Positions 1 through 8,696 of a stretch of 64,000 bases of DNA are shown here, in pieces. Position 1 is the stretch's first letter. Every line of letters starts with the position of its first letter. Source of the stretch: an uncultured Clostridium sp. (GTDB lineage Bacteria > Bacillota > Clostridia > TANB77 > CAG-508); contig CAMBEE010000007.1 of NCBI GenBank assembly GCA_945865665.1, positions 20,584 to 84,583 of the forward strand, in the 5' to 3' direction. Made by a program: the position numbers and the translations under genes. The notes beneath the pieces were generated by a model, which was not told the origin of the DNA, ran no database searches, and saw only the letters and a list, made by a program, of their open reading frames with translations.

Positions 1-2032
1 ACTGCAAAAAAAATAATAAAAACATTTGGAGAAGATACAATAAATGTATTTAAATTTGAACCGGAAAAATTAGCTCAAATAAAAGGAATATCAAAAAGTA
101 AAGCAATTGAAATGTCAGAGAGTTTTCTGGAAAATTGGGAAGTATGGCAAATTGTAGGCTTTTTAGAGAGATTTGGAATTGGTGCAGAAAATGCAAAAAA
201 GATATATGATTTGTTAGGAATAAATGCAATTGAAGAAATTGAATCAAATCCATATATATTAATAGATATGGCTCGTGGAGTTGACTTTAAACAAATAGAC
301 CAAATGGCATTAAAACTTGGAATAAGTTATGATAATCAAAAAAGGGTTGAAAGTGGCATAAAATATGGACTTATTAAGGCTACATATAATGGACACTCAT
401 GTGTTATAAAACAAAATTTAATCGAATATGTAATATCACTATTAGATGTAACAACAGAGGCAGTTGAAGATAATATAATCAATTTAAAGGCAAAAGACGA
501 AATTTATGTTGAGACAAGGGACAGCTCAGAATGGATTTACTTAAAAAATTTTTATAATGTAGAAAAAGAAATTGCAACAAGAATTATCAGATTAGATAAA
601 AGTAAAAATGTAAAGAAAATAGAACATATTGAAAATGCACTAAAAGGTGTAGAGAAAAAATCAAATATAGAATTATCAGAAAAGCAAAGAGAAGCAGTTT
701 TGTCAATAAATGATAGTAATGTAACTATTATAACAGGTGGACCTGGTACAGGTAAAACAACAATTATAAAAACTATAATTGATTTATTTGAAGAGAGAAA
801 GAAAAAGGTTGTGCTTACTGCACCAACTGGACGTGCTGCAAAGAAAATGACAGAGGCAACAGGAAGAGAAGCATCAACTTTGCATAGATTACTAGGAATC
901 GGGAAGCTAGATGATGAAGGAATTTATTCAAGACATAGTGATTATAAAGGTGAGCCTATAGATGCAGATTTGATAGTTGTTGACGAATTGTCAATGGTGG
1001 ATATGTTTATAATGGATTATTTGTTAAATTGTATATATCAAGGAACGAAGCTAATTTTGGTAGGAGATGTAGACCAATTAGCATCAGTAGGACCAGGAAG
1101 TGTTTTAAAAGATTTGATAAATTCAGAGACCATTAATACTGTCAAATTAGATAAAATTTTTAGACAAGCTGCAAAAAGTAAAATAGTCTTAAATGCCCAT
1201 AGGGTAAACAGCGGACTAGGATTTATCAAAAATGATGATGACGAAATTGAAGAAGATACGAAACAAGACTTCTTTTTTATAAAACAAAATTCAACAGAAA
1301 AAATGTTGCAAGAAGTAATCAGTTTATCAACAGGAAGACTAGAAAAGTTTGGAAATTATGACTTTTTCAAAAATATTCAAGTTCTAACTCCAACTAAAAA
1401 AGGACCTTTAGGAACTAGAGAATTAAATAAAGCATTACAAGCGGTTTTAAATCCAAATGTAGACGAGTTGCCAGAAAGAAAAATGGGTGATGTGGTTTAT
1501 AGAGTTGGCGATAGGGTAATGCAAATAAAAAACAATTATGATATTACTTGGGAAAGAGAATCAAGCCCATTTGGAACAGAAAAAATAGATGGGAAATCAG
1601 AAGAAAATAGCTGGGCATCAATGTATCTTGCAAAACCAAAGGATAAAAAGGAAATAGGTACAGGTGTGTTCAATGGTGAAATGGGAACTATAATAGAAAT
1701 TGACGAAAGAGAAAAGGTTGTTAAAATTCAATTTGATGACGAAAAAATTGCTTGGTATGAGTACTCAGATTTGGACCAAATAGAACATAGTTATGCTATT
1801 ACAATACATAAAGCACAACGGAAGTGAGTTTGATGTTGTTATAATGTTGGCTCCTGCATCAGCTCCTATGTTACTAACTAGAAATCTACTATATACGGGT
1901 ATTACTAGAGCTAAAAAGCTTTTGATTATTGTTGGCAGTGATAGGGTTGTTAGTTATATGGTTCAAAATGTTGATAGTAAAAAGCGTAATACTGGCTTGG
2001 AGTTTAAGTTGAGACAAGTGGGACAGTCCTAG
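1..2032 (+). CDS. recD2: ATP-dependent DNA helicase RecD2 (5' end outside window; +1 shift at a CGG codon)
   Basis: This is a superfamily 1B 5'-3' DNA helicase of the RecD2/TraA type, which acts in DNA repair and replication-fork maintenance. The frame is open from the first base, so the N-terminus lies outside the window. Visible are a helix-hairpin-helix region (KGISKSKA), Walker A GGPGTGKTT near nt 736 and Walker B VVDELSMVD near nt 976. Reading breaks in the motif YAITIHKAQ: the codon after CAA is CGG and the zero frame stops two codons later. One base downstream the family sequence resumes perfectly (GSEFDVVI, then LLTRNLLYTGITRAKKL). About 676 residues would result. The last codons (LRQVGQS) lie inside a REP element. 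The family assignment is secure; whether the protein is made by frameshifting is inference. Confidence 0.93.
1819..1821 (+). other. In-frame CGG codon at apparent +1 frameshift site (recD2)
   Basis: The zero frame reads CAA CGG AAG TGA and stops. Skipping the C gives CAA GGA AGT GAG, which restores the conserved helicase motif HKAQGSEFD. Confidence 0.8.
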
Positions 2033-2041
2033 TTTGTCTCA
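2011..2041 (+). repeat. REP-like palindrome, family R1 (left flank of first RAYT)
   Basis: GAGACAA and TTGTCTC arms enclose the core GTGGGACAGTCC. The same unit recurs inverted on the other side of the transposase and elsewhere in the window. It overlaps the recD2 stop codon and codes for its last residues. Confidence 0.8.
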
Positions 2042-2135
2042 TTTTTTTGTTTAAAATTGTCGAATTGTGTCAAAAATTTCTTGTTGACAATTTACATAAA
2101 ATAATATAAAATAAAAAATAAAAAAAGGAGGTATT

Positions 2136-2876
2136 ATGCCGAGAACAGCAAGAAAATTAATAGGAAGTGCATATATGCACAATATGGTACAAGGAATAAA
2201 AAAAGAATATATATTTAAAAGTGTTTCGCAAAAAGATAAATATATATCACTGTTAAAAAAATATGGTCAAAAATATAATATTGCAATTATTGCATATTGT
2301 ATAATGGATAATCATGCACATATATTAACATATTCAGAAAATATTAATAACATAAGCCTTTTTATGAAAGAAACTAATACTGAATATGCTATATATTATA
2401 ATAAGTCTAATAATAGAGTTGGTTATGTTTTTAGAAATAGATTTAATTCAAAAATTATTTATAATCAGGAGTATTTATTAAAATGTATAAAATATATACA
2501 TATGAACCCTGTAAAAGCAGGTATAACAGAGAAAGAGGAAGAATATAAATTTTCTTCATCACCATATTATACAAATAAAAAAAATGAAAATTCAGAAATT
2601 TTAAATTTAGTTTTTAAATCAAAAGGTAATTTTATTCAGGAATATAATAATATCAAGTATGAACCATTGAATCTAGAAAAGGAAAAAGTTAATTTATCTA
2701 GTATTTTAGAGAGATTTTTGGAAAACGAAAAAATTGAATTATCGCAGTTACAAAATGAAAAAATATATATTAAAAAATTTTTATCTTATTTAATTTCAAA
2801 CGAATATGAATTTACAAAAAAGGACTTGGCTAAAATAATACATATAAGTAGGTCTAAACTATATAGGATGATATAA
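2136..2876 (+). CDS. REP-associated tyrosine transposase (RAYT, Y1/HUH family)
   Basis: This 246-residue protein is a Y1-type HUH single-strand transposase of the domesticated REP-associated class. It begins MPRTARK, as these proteins usually do, and carries the HUH histidines in DNHAH (about residue 65), an FRNRF motif, and the predicted catalytic tyrosine in KYIHMNPVKAG. The family binds and cleaves REP hairpins. Copies of repeat R1 lie on both sides in opposite orientation, which makes R1 its likely substrate. The start has a clean AAGGAGG site. A C-terminal helix-turn-helix-like tail (DLAKIIHISRSKLYRMI) is seen. It is not a transposing IS200 with its own ends. Confidence 0.88.
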   Translation: MPRTARKLIGSAYMHNMVQGIKKEYIFKSVSQKDKYISLLKKYGQKYNIAIIAYCIMDNHAHILTYSENINNISLFMKETNTEYAIYYNKSNNRVGYVFRNRFNSKIIYNQEYLLKCIKYIHMNPVKAGITEKEEEYKFSSSPYYTNKKNENSEILNLVFKSKGNFIQEYNNIKYEPLNLEKEKVNLSSILERFLENEKIELSQLQNEKIYIKKFLSYLISNEYEFTKKDLAKIIHISRSKLYRMI

Positions 2877-2898
2877 AATGAACTATAAAAAATAATAA

Positions 2899-3606
2899 AT
2901 GGAGAATATTATGACAAAATTTGACAAAATGATGAAACAAATTTGGACTGTCCCACTTGTCTCAATGTATCCCACAATATGTGGAATATGTGAAAAAATA
3001 AACAAAGACGGACTATGCCCAAAATGTAATTTAGAACTAAAAAAACAAGCAGAAGTGAACATATTACAAAAAGAAGAAATAGAGGAAAATTTAAAAAAAG
3101 AAAAATATTTTGAAGAATTAATGTACATATTTAAATATGAAGGACAAGTGCGTAAATTAATCTTAGACTACAAATTTAATGAAAAATCATATTTGTATAA
3201 AACTTTTGTAAATTTTTTGTTAAAAAATGAAAAAATATTTGAAAATATAAAAAAGTATGATAAAATTATACCAGTTCCAATAAGCAAAAAAAGAAATAAA
3301 GAAAGAGGCTATAATCAAAGTATGTTAATAGCAGAAGAAATAGCAAATAAAACAAATTTGGAACTTGTGAATAATTGCTTAATAAAAACAAAAAATATAA
3401 TAGAACAAAGCAAATTAAACAAAGAAGATAGACTGCAAAATATACAGGGAGTATATAGTTTGCAAAATGAAAGATTAATAACTAATAAGAAAATATTATT
3501 AGTAGATGATATTTACACAACAGGAAGTACAGTAAATGAATGTTGTAAAATATTACAACAAGCAAATCCTAAAACAATAGGAGTACTAGTATTAGCAAAA
3601 GATTAG
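2899..3606 (+). CDS. comF: ComF family phosphoribosyltransferase-like protein
   Basis: This is a ComF/GntX-type protein of natural transformation, thought to act in the cytoplasm with late competence helicase functions. An N-terminal zinc ribbon has Cys pairs at about residues 28/31 and 40/43 (CGIC, CPKC). A type I phosphoribosyltransferase domain follows, with the PRPP loop VDDIYTTGST near residue 202. The first 22 residues are encoded by an R1 element. A downstream ATG at 2965 (MYPTICGIC) gives the usual ComF N-terminus, so the REP probably inserted at the original start; the upstream ATG is kept because nothing resembling a ribosome site precedes 2965. dprA, another competence gene, is also in the window. 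Confidence 0.85.
   Translation: MENIMTKFDKMMKQIWTVPLVSMYPTICGICEKINKDGLCPKCNLELKKQAEVNILQKEEIEENLKKEKYFEELMYIFKYEGQVRKLILDYKFNEKSYLYKTFVNFLLKNEKIFENIKKYDKIIPVPISKKRNKERGYNQSMLIAEEIANKTNLELVNNCLIKTKNIIEQSKLNKEDRLQNIQGVYSLQNERLITNKKILLVDDIYTTGSTVNECCKILQQANPKTIGVLVLAKD
2932..2965 (-). repeat. REP-like palindrome, family R1 (right flank of first RAYT, inverted)
   Basis: GGACTGTCCCACTTGTCTC is the reverse complement of the R1 core. The left arm is degenerate. The element lies inside the predicted 5' end of comF and would be translated. Confidence 0.72.
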
Positions 3607-3688
3607 ACAAAATGTCTCAGAAGGAACCGATGTCTTAAACAGAACAGTCCAAAAAACGGCGAAATAACAAAAGAAATGGAGTGAGAAA

Positions 3689-5656
3689 ATGGAAGATTTG
3701 GTAGAAAGCATATTAGATTATGTAAGGTCAGATTATACAGACTATGCAATAATGATAAATGGTGAATGGGGTGTTGGAAAAACACACTTTTGGAATAACA
3801 AAATAAGAAAAAAAATTGAATCAATGCAACTAAATGGAAAAAGATATACAACTATTTATATGTCATTATATGGTATATCAAACTTGGAAGACATTAGTAA
3901 AAAAATATTTATTGAAACAACACAATTGATGGACAAAAATTTAAGAAAATTCATGGATTCCCATGGCCAGACAACAATACCAGAATATGCTAAAACTGGT
4001 CTTGATATGGCAAACTTTTTTGGTGTTACACAAAATGGTGACAAGATAGATTACTCTGAATTTTTCTCTACAGACGATAAAGTTCTATGCTTTGATGACT
4101 TAGAGAGAGCTAATGTTGACGTTATAGATATTTTGGGATATATAAATAATTTTGTTGAACATGACCATATAAAAACTATAATAATATGTAATGAAAAAGA
4201 ACTTTCAACAAAATTAAAAAGTTCAAATTTGGAAATGAAAACATTTATAGCAACATATCTTTTGGACAAGCAAGGTGAGTTAAATACAACAGATGAACCA
4301 ATGGTAGAAAAAATTCAAAATAAGATAGAGCATGTATTTGATAAAGCAAATGATTATGAAAGAATAAAAGAAAAATTAATTGGTGAGACATTTGAATATG
4401 CTCCTAAATTTGATTATATTATTAATGGTATTTTAATGAGATATGAAAATGATGCAGACTTGATAAGATTTTTAAGAGAAAATACTCGTCTAATAATTTT
4501 AACATTTGAACGAAGCGGAACGAGAAACTTAAGAATATTAAAACATGCGTTAAATGACTTCCAAAAAATATATGAAATGGTAGAAAAAAATTATCCTAAT
4601 ACAAATAATAGAGTAATGCAAACAATGCTGATATTTACAATAGCAATATCTTTTGAAATAAAAGCAGGAAAAATAACAAAAGATAAATTTGTAAATATTA
4701 AAGATAATGAAGAATACAAGTCAATATTAGTATCTTCAAGAACTTTGATGGATAATAGACAATTTTATATAAAAGAATTTGATAATAATTATTATTACAA
4801 TTTTAAATCAGAATATAGATTTTTCAAATTTATTGAATATTATGTAAGAACAAGAATTTTTGATATGAAAATATTTAAAGAAAATATGGAAACAATAAGA
4901 AATACAGTTGATACAGAGAACTTACCAGGATATAAAAGATTATTAACTGAAGAATATTGGAAAATATCAGATGACGAATTTGGAAAAGTAATTAAAGAAG
5001 TTTTAGAAGAAGTAAAACAAGGGGACTTGGAACTTATTGATATAGTAAAAATATATGCATATTTTAGCTATTTCTCTAGAAAAGGATTAATTGATTATGA
5101 TATAAAAACATTGAAAAGTGTATTCTTTAATGGAATGAATATTGCATCTTTAAAATCAAAATATTGTAAAAATGTTGAAGAAGAGCTTGGAAAAATTGCA
5201 ATAGAACAACTTGAAGAAGATATGGATGAAATAATAAAACATTTTAATAGCTTAAATAATCAATTATTAGATAGAATGTATAAAGAAAAAGCAGAAGTAA
5301 TATTTAAATGTATTCCAATGAAAATGGAAGAATTTTATGAAAAATTTGATAGAGAATGCATGAAAATTCCAATTTTTAAATATTATGATGTTTATCAATT
5401 ATTCCAAAGGATTTCGTGTGCAAGTAATGAAGACATAGTAATGATAAAAGAAAAATTGTTAAACAGAGCTGAAAAATATCCAAAAGAAATTGAACCTGAA
5501 ATGAAAAACATTAAGCAACTAAAACAAGTAATAGATGATTATTTAAAAGGAAAAGATCAGTCTATAAAAATTGTTATGCTTAAAGAGTTTTCTAATAGTT
5601 TAGGATATATTTTAGATAAATATAAAACAAGTTTTTTGAGTAAAAAAGAAGAATAA
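3689..5656 (+). CDS. KAP-family P-loop NTPase
   Basis: This is a 655-residue STAND-like KAP P-loop ATPase. Walker A is GEWGVGKTHFW at residues 25-35 and Walker B is VLCFDDLER near residue 135, followed by the typical IIICNEKEL sensor strand. The long C-terminal half is alpha-helical and has no recognisable domain, and no transmembrane segments stand out, unlike membrane KAP proteins. KAP NTPases occur in phage-defence and membrane-associated signalling systems. A small gene follows 33 bases downstream and probably forms an operon with it. Substrate and role are unknown; a defence function is inference only. Confidence 0.8.
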   Translation: MEDLVESILDYVRSDYTDYAIMINGEWGVGKTHFWNNKIRKKIESMQLNGKRYTTIYMSLYGISNLEDISKKIFIETTQLMDKNLRKFMDSHGQTTIPEYAKTGLDMANFFGVTQNGDKIDYSEFFSTDDKVLCFDDLERANVDVIDILGYINNFVEHDHIKTIIICNEKELSTKLKSSNLEMKTFIATYLLDKQGELNTTDEPMVEKIQNKIEHVFDKANDYERIKEKLIGETFEYAPKFDYIINGILMRYENDADLIRFLRENTRLIILTFERSGTRNLRILKHALNDFQKIYEMVEKNYPNTNNRVMQTMLIFTIAISFEIKAGKITKDKFVNIKDNEEYKSILVSSRTLMDNRQFYIKEFDNNYYYNFKSEYRFFKFIEYYVRTRIFDMKIFKENMETIRNTVDTENLPGYKRLLTEEYWKISDDEFGKVIKEVLEEVKQGDLELIDIVKIYAYFSYFSRKGLIDYDIKTLKSVFFNGMNIASLKSKYCKNVEEELGKIAIEQLEEDMDEIIKHFNSLNNQLLDRMYKEKAEVIFKCIPMKMEEFYEKFDRECMKIPIFKYYDVYQLFQRISCASNEDIVMIKEKLLNRAEKYPKEIEPEMKNIKQLKQVIDDYLKGKDQSIKIVMLKEFSNSLGYILDKYKTSFLSKKEE

Positions 5657-5689
5657 GAGAGAAGAGAAAAAATAGGAAAGGTTAAAATA

Positions 5690-6175
5690 ATGGAAAAAGA
5701 AGATAAAAGCTTAATAGAAGATTTAAAAATTGCTATAATATATGGAAAAGAAGCGGTTGATGGAGAAAATAAAGACGGAATAGTAGAAAAAATATATAAA
5801 GATGAAGATGATACAGCACACTATTTTTATATGAAAGAGTTTTTAGAAAAACATTTTGTACAAGAAAAAGTACTAAATGAAAAACACGATGTAAATAGCA
5901 TATTTTATGAAATGCAAAAAATGGGTCATATAGTATTTGCAGAAAATACATCAACTCCAAAATATAAAACAGGAATTTTTTATATTCCAAAATCAATTTC
6001 TGATAAACAAAAAGAATCATTGAAAATAATGCAAGAACAGCTAGAAAAAGAAGATTATAATATAACAGAATTATTTAATTTGCATAGAGATGAAGATGGA
6101 ATTCTTTTAGGAAATCAAATACAAGGTAAGGCAAATATATTAAATCAATGGACTGAAGAAGAAAGAGAACTATAA
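5690..6175 (+). CDS. Hypothetical protein downstream of KAP NTPase
   Basis: This is a 161-residue acidic, soluble protein that I do not recognise. It has no signal peptide, membrane segment or cysteine cluster. It begins 33 bases after the KAP ATPase, behind an AGGAAAGG site, so it is probably co-transcribed and may be a regulator or effector of that ATPase. The C-terminus is rich in charged residues (WTEEEREL). Confidence 0.6.
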   Translation: MEKEDKSLIEDLKIAIIYGKEAVDGENKDGIVEKIYKDEDDTAHYFYMKEFLEKHFVQEKVLNEKHDVNSIFYEMQKMGHIVFAENTSTPKYKTGIFYIPKSISDKQKESLKIMQEQLEKEDYNITELFNLHRDEDGILLGNQIQGKANILNQWTEEEREL

Positions 6176-6302
6176 CGAAAAATTAATATAAAAGTAAATA
6201 TTAGCATGAACAGAATTATAACAAATTTTTAATAAAAATGTATAAAATTTTCCTCTTTTGAAATAATAAAATTAGACTTGAAATTAAAGGAGGAAAAGAA
6301 TA

Positions 6303-6858
6303 ATGAAAGCAACAGGTGTTGTAAGGAGAATAGATGATTTAGGTAGAGTTGTAATACCTAAAGAAATAAGAAAAACACTCCGTATAAAAGAACGGAGACC
6401 CACTTGAAATCTTTACAGATAGAGAAGGACAGGTAATATTAAAAAAATATTCTCCAATTGGTGAATTATCAGAATTTGCAACAGGTTATGCAGAAACATT
6501 AGCAAAAACAACAGGACATATTGCATGTATAACAGATAAAGATACAATAATTGCAGTATCAGGTGGATCAAAAAAAGAATTTTTAGAGCAAGATGTTAGC
6601 CAAGAACTTGAAAAACTTATGGAAGATAAAGAAGTTTATACAAGTAAAGAAAATAGTGATATGTCAATGCCAATAACAAAAAATGATAAAAATGAAAAGA
6701 AAAAAAATGCACAAATAGTGTATCCAATAATATCAAATGGAGATACAATAGGAACTGTTATTTTAATGTCAAAAGATGCTAATACAAAAATGAATGAAGT
6801 CGAAAAAAAGGTGGCTCAGTCAGCTGCAACTTTTTTAGCTAGTCAAATGGATATATAA
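6303..6858 (+). CDS. spoVT: Stage V sporulation regulator SpoVT (AbrB type; +1 shift at CGG)
   Basis: SpoVT is an AbrB-like transcription factor active in the forespore under sigma-G, controlling late sporulation and germination genes. The N-terminal swapped-hairpin domain is nearly canonical (MKATGVVRRIDDLGRVVIPKEIRKTLRIKE). The next codon is CGG and the zero frame stops five codons later. In the +1 frame the family sequence continues without a gap (GDPLEIFTDREG, then KKYSPIGELSEFATGYAETL) into a complete C-terminal GAF-like domain ending FLASQMDI. The joined product is 184 residues, the normal size. A strong AAAGGAGG site precedes the start. Every other part is intact, so this does not look like a decayed gene. 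Confidence 0.92.
6393..6395 (+). other. In-frame CGG codon at apparent +1 frameshift site (spoVT)
   Basis: The zero frame is GAA CGG AGA CCC ACT TGA. Skipping C gives GAA GGA GAC CCA CTT, the conserved EGDPLEIF of SpoVT and AbrB. Confidence 0.8.
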
Positions 6859-6863
6859 TTATA

Positions 6864-6904
6864 AAAACAAGTTAATTTAATTTATAAGTTAACCTGTTTT
6901 TTTA
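6864..6904 (+). terminator. Probable terminator after spoVT
   Basis: An imperfect hairpin (ACAAGTTAA against TTAACCTGT, one mismatch) is followed by a T run. Confidence 0.6.
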
Positions 6905-6990
6905 TTTGAAATTATTTTTTTAATATTGTCTTTTTTATTTAATTCATCTGATAAACCCACGATATAATCTCTTATTCTCTTGAACTTCAC
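6889..6990 (-). CDS. Possible small ORF (33 aa), unknown
   Basis: On the minus strand a GTG start sits 10 bases after a perfect AGGAGG and opens a 33-residue basic peptide (start FKRIRDYIVGLSDELNKK). It ends inside the spoVT terminator hairpin, so it may be a truncated remnant of a longer gene. No family is recognised. Support comes only from the ribosome site and the sensible composition. Confidence 0.3.
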   Translation of the reverse strand: MKFKRIRDYIVGLSDELNKKDNIKKIISNKKTG

Positions 6991-7057
6991 AGTTAATTAA
7001 CCTCCTGATTAAATTACTATAACTATTTTAGCAAAAAAGAATACATAAAGTTGCTAA

Positions 7058-7158
7058 TACATCATAAATTATGTATTGTTACAGTAATATTACAAGAATA
7101 TTACATTTGTATAAAAAAGTCATAAAGTGTTGTAAATACATAATAAATTATGTATAAT
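7058..7158 (+). promoter_or_regulatory. Promoter with two 20-bp near-palindromes
   Basis: TTGTAA and TATAAT are spaced 17 bases (7130-7158). The spacer and -10 region contain the near-palindrome ATACATAATAAATTATGTAT; a near-identical copy (7058-7077) lies 78 bases upstream. This looks like a two-site operator for a dimeric regulator. It drives the mini-ORF and leader hairpin below. Confidence 0.5.
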
Positions 7159-7205
7159 CTGGGTAAGATTGTATATAAAGAAAAAAGTCAAAGGAGAAAA
7201 TTATA

Positions 7206-7328
7206 ATGATAAAAACTGCCGAAAGCCTTGAGGGAGTATACACAAATAATCTAATAAATAAGTGCAAAATGAATAAAATAGATAAAAATAGACAGGAGTA
7301 TTGCGTCTGTATAAAAAGTACAGAGTAA
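7206..7328 (+). CDS. Leader mini-ORF A (40 aa)
   Basis: An AAAGGAG site lies 8 bases before an ATG that opens 40 codons (MIKTAESLEGVYTNNL...). The stop TAA lies in the 3' half of the hairpin RNA described next. The ORF is related in sequence and position to the ORF that contains the CA repeat near 49.4 kb. It is either a leader peptide or a small secreted or signal peptide; no family is recognised. Confidence 0.4.
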   Translation: MIKTAESLEGVYTNNLINKCKMNKIDKNRQEYCVCIKSTE

Positions 7329-7340
7329 TATTGCCGTCTA
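7289..7340 (+). ncRNA. Candidate structured leader RNA, copy A
   Basis: AGAC/GTCT form an outer stem and TCTGTA/TACAGA an inner stem, separated by a near-symmetric internal loop in which TATTGC occurs on both sides. Copy B at 49.56 kb preserves both stems, with a T-A to C-G compensatory change in the inner stem. I do not match it to a known riboswitch. Confidence 0.45.
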
Positions 7341-7407
7341 TTTGTCGTACAAAAATATATGATTAAAATAATACTAAAAAATTAAAAAGTTATAGAGTAT
7401 TTAAGAT

Positions 7408-8685
7408 TTAAAGAAAGGTGTTGGAAAAAATCAACAGGAAAATTTGCCAGAGAATACAGAAAATACGGATGCGGGTACAGAGGTAGCATTAAAAGATGGC
7501 TGGGATACAGAGACTACAACAACAGTAAAAATACCGGATGGAACAGAAGTAACAGGGTTGGCAAAAGTTTCTACAGTATATGCAGTGTCAGATGGGAAAA
7601 TAATACAGTACCAGTTCCAAAGGGATTTTACTATGTCGGCGGGACAAAAGATACAGGAATAATAATATTAGATAGCGAAGCTGATAAATATGAAAAAGGA
7701 AAAGATAAAACAACACATGATTATGCAACACAGTTAAAAGGAAATCAATTTGTGTGGATACCATGCTCAGTAGACGAATATGTGAAAATAGATTTTGGAA
7801 GTAGTATGACAAATGCTGCTTCTTGGGACATGGAAACAAATACAGCAGAAAAAGAGCAAATTGAAAAATATGGTGGCTTTTATGTTGGAAGATATGAAGC
7901 TGGTGTATCAACTTTAGATGAGTCAACAGGAACATTTAAAGATAGTGTTACATTTAGTAATAATGCATCATTATTTAATGCAGTTGAAATTCAATCAGGA
8001 ATAAATGGTTGGGGCTGGCAAAATTACGATTTTATAGCGAGGGGAAAATTAATACCAGATTCAAATTACAAAAATAAAGCAACAGGAAATATAGTAGAAA
8101 AAGCAAATAGTATACCTTATTATCACGCAGATTATTATACAGCAGTAGAAATGAGTGATAGATTATATAGTAAAAATTCATTTGTAAAAAGTGGGTTAAT
8201 GACAGGAACTCAATGGGATATGATAATGAAATTTTTAAGTGATAAAACAGATTATTCTGATATGAAAAGTACAAGTTGGGGAAATTGTAGTGATACATCT
8301 TTAACTAACTTAAGAGGATACTATACAAATGTTACATCTGCTGGAGTAACAGATGGATTTAAAAGTGTAACAGATTCAAGTAAACCATTAACAAATTCAG
8401 GAATAAGGAAAAATGGTTATGCATATGTTCTGTTGACAACTGGTTCAACAGAACAAGTGTTAAGGAAAGGTTTGTATGAAATTACTGGAAATTTGTGGGA
8501 ATGGATACAAGAAGCATCTTATATATCAAATTTTAGTTATAATACAACTTATAATACATATAACCTTCGTGGTCGGTTCTTTTCATAATGGATATGAAGG
8601 TTATCCGGCTTGATATCGTGTATCTGATTATGCTTCTGAGGCTGATACGCATCTCGGCTTTCGTCCTGTACTTTATATAAAATAA
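7408..8685 (+). pseudogene. Decayed lectin-fold (FGE/C-type-lectin-like) surface protein gene
   Basis: This is a 5'-truncated member of the family found near 50-55 kb. Recognisable blocks are KDGWDTETTTTVKIPDGTEV, then PVPKGFYYVGGT and NQFVWIPCSVDEY, GKYGGFYVGRYEAG-like text, and the terminal GFRPVLYIK typical of FGE/C-lectin folds. The pilin-like N-terminus is absent. The frame breaks at an A run near 7597 (one base short), at an in-frame CGG at 8574 (+1 restores RGGSFHNGYEGYP), and at a TGA at 8611 just before YRVSDYASEADTHLGFRP. The TGA and A-run lesions suggest true decay or a silent cassette. Codons in the last 120 bases are mostly NNT, unlike the A-ending usage elsewhere. Confidence 0.7.
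8574..8576 (+). other. In-frame CGG codon at apparent +1 frameshift site (lectin-fold gene)
   Basis: The zero frame reads GGT CGG TTC TTT TCA TAA. Skipping C gives GGT GGT TCT TTT, the conserved RGGS turn of FGE-like domains. Confidence 0.65.
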
Positions 8686-8696
8686 GTATATTGTCG

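Noticed and set aside
3603..3688. Further R1 element between comF and the KAP gene
   Set aside because: Fragments (AATGTCTCA, ACAGAACAGTCC) resemble R1 but do not form a unit; too eroded to call.
7588..7662. CGG-type explanation for the break near 7597
   Set aside because: No CGG is in frame there; the break is one base short in an A run, a different lesion.
8611..8613. TGA recoding (Sec, Trp or Gly) in the lectin-fold gene
   Set aside because: No other gene in the window has an in-frame TGA and many use TGA or TAA as stops; a nonsense change in a decaying gene is simpler.
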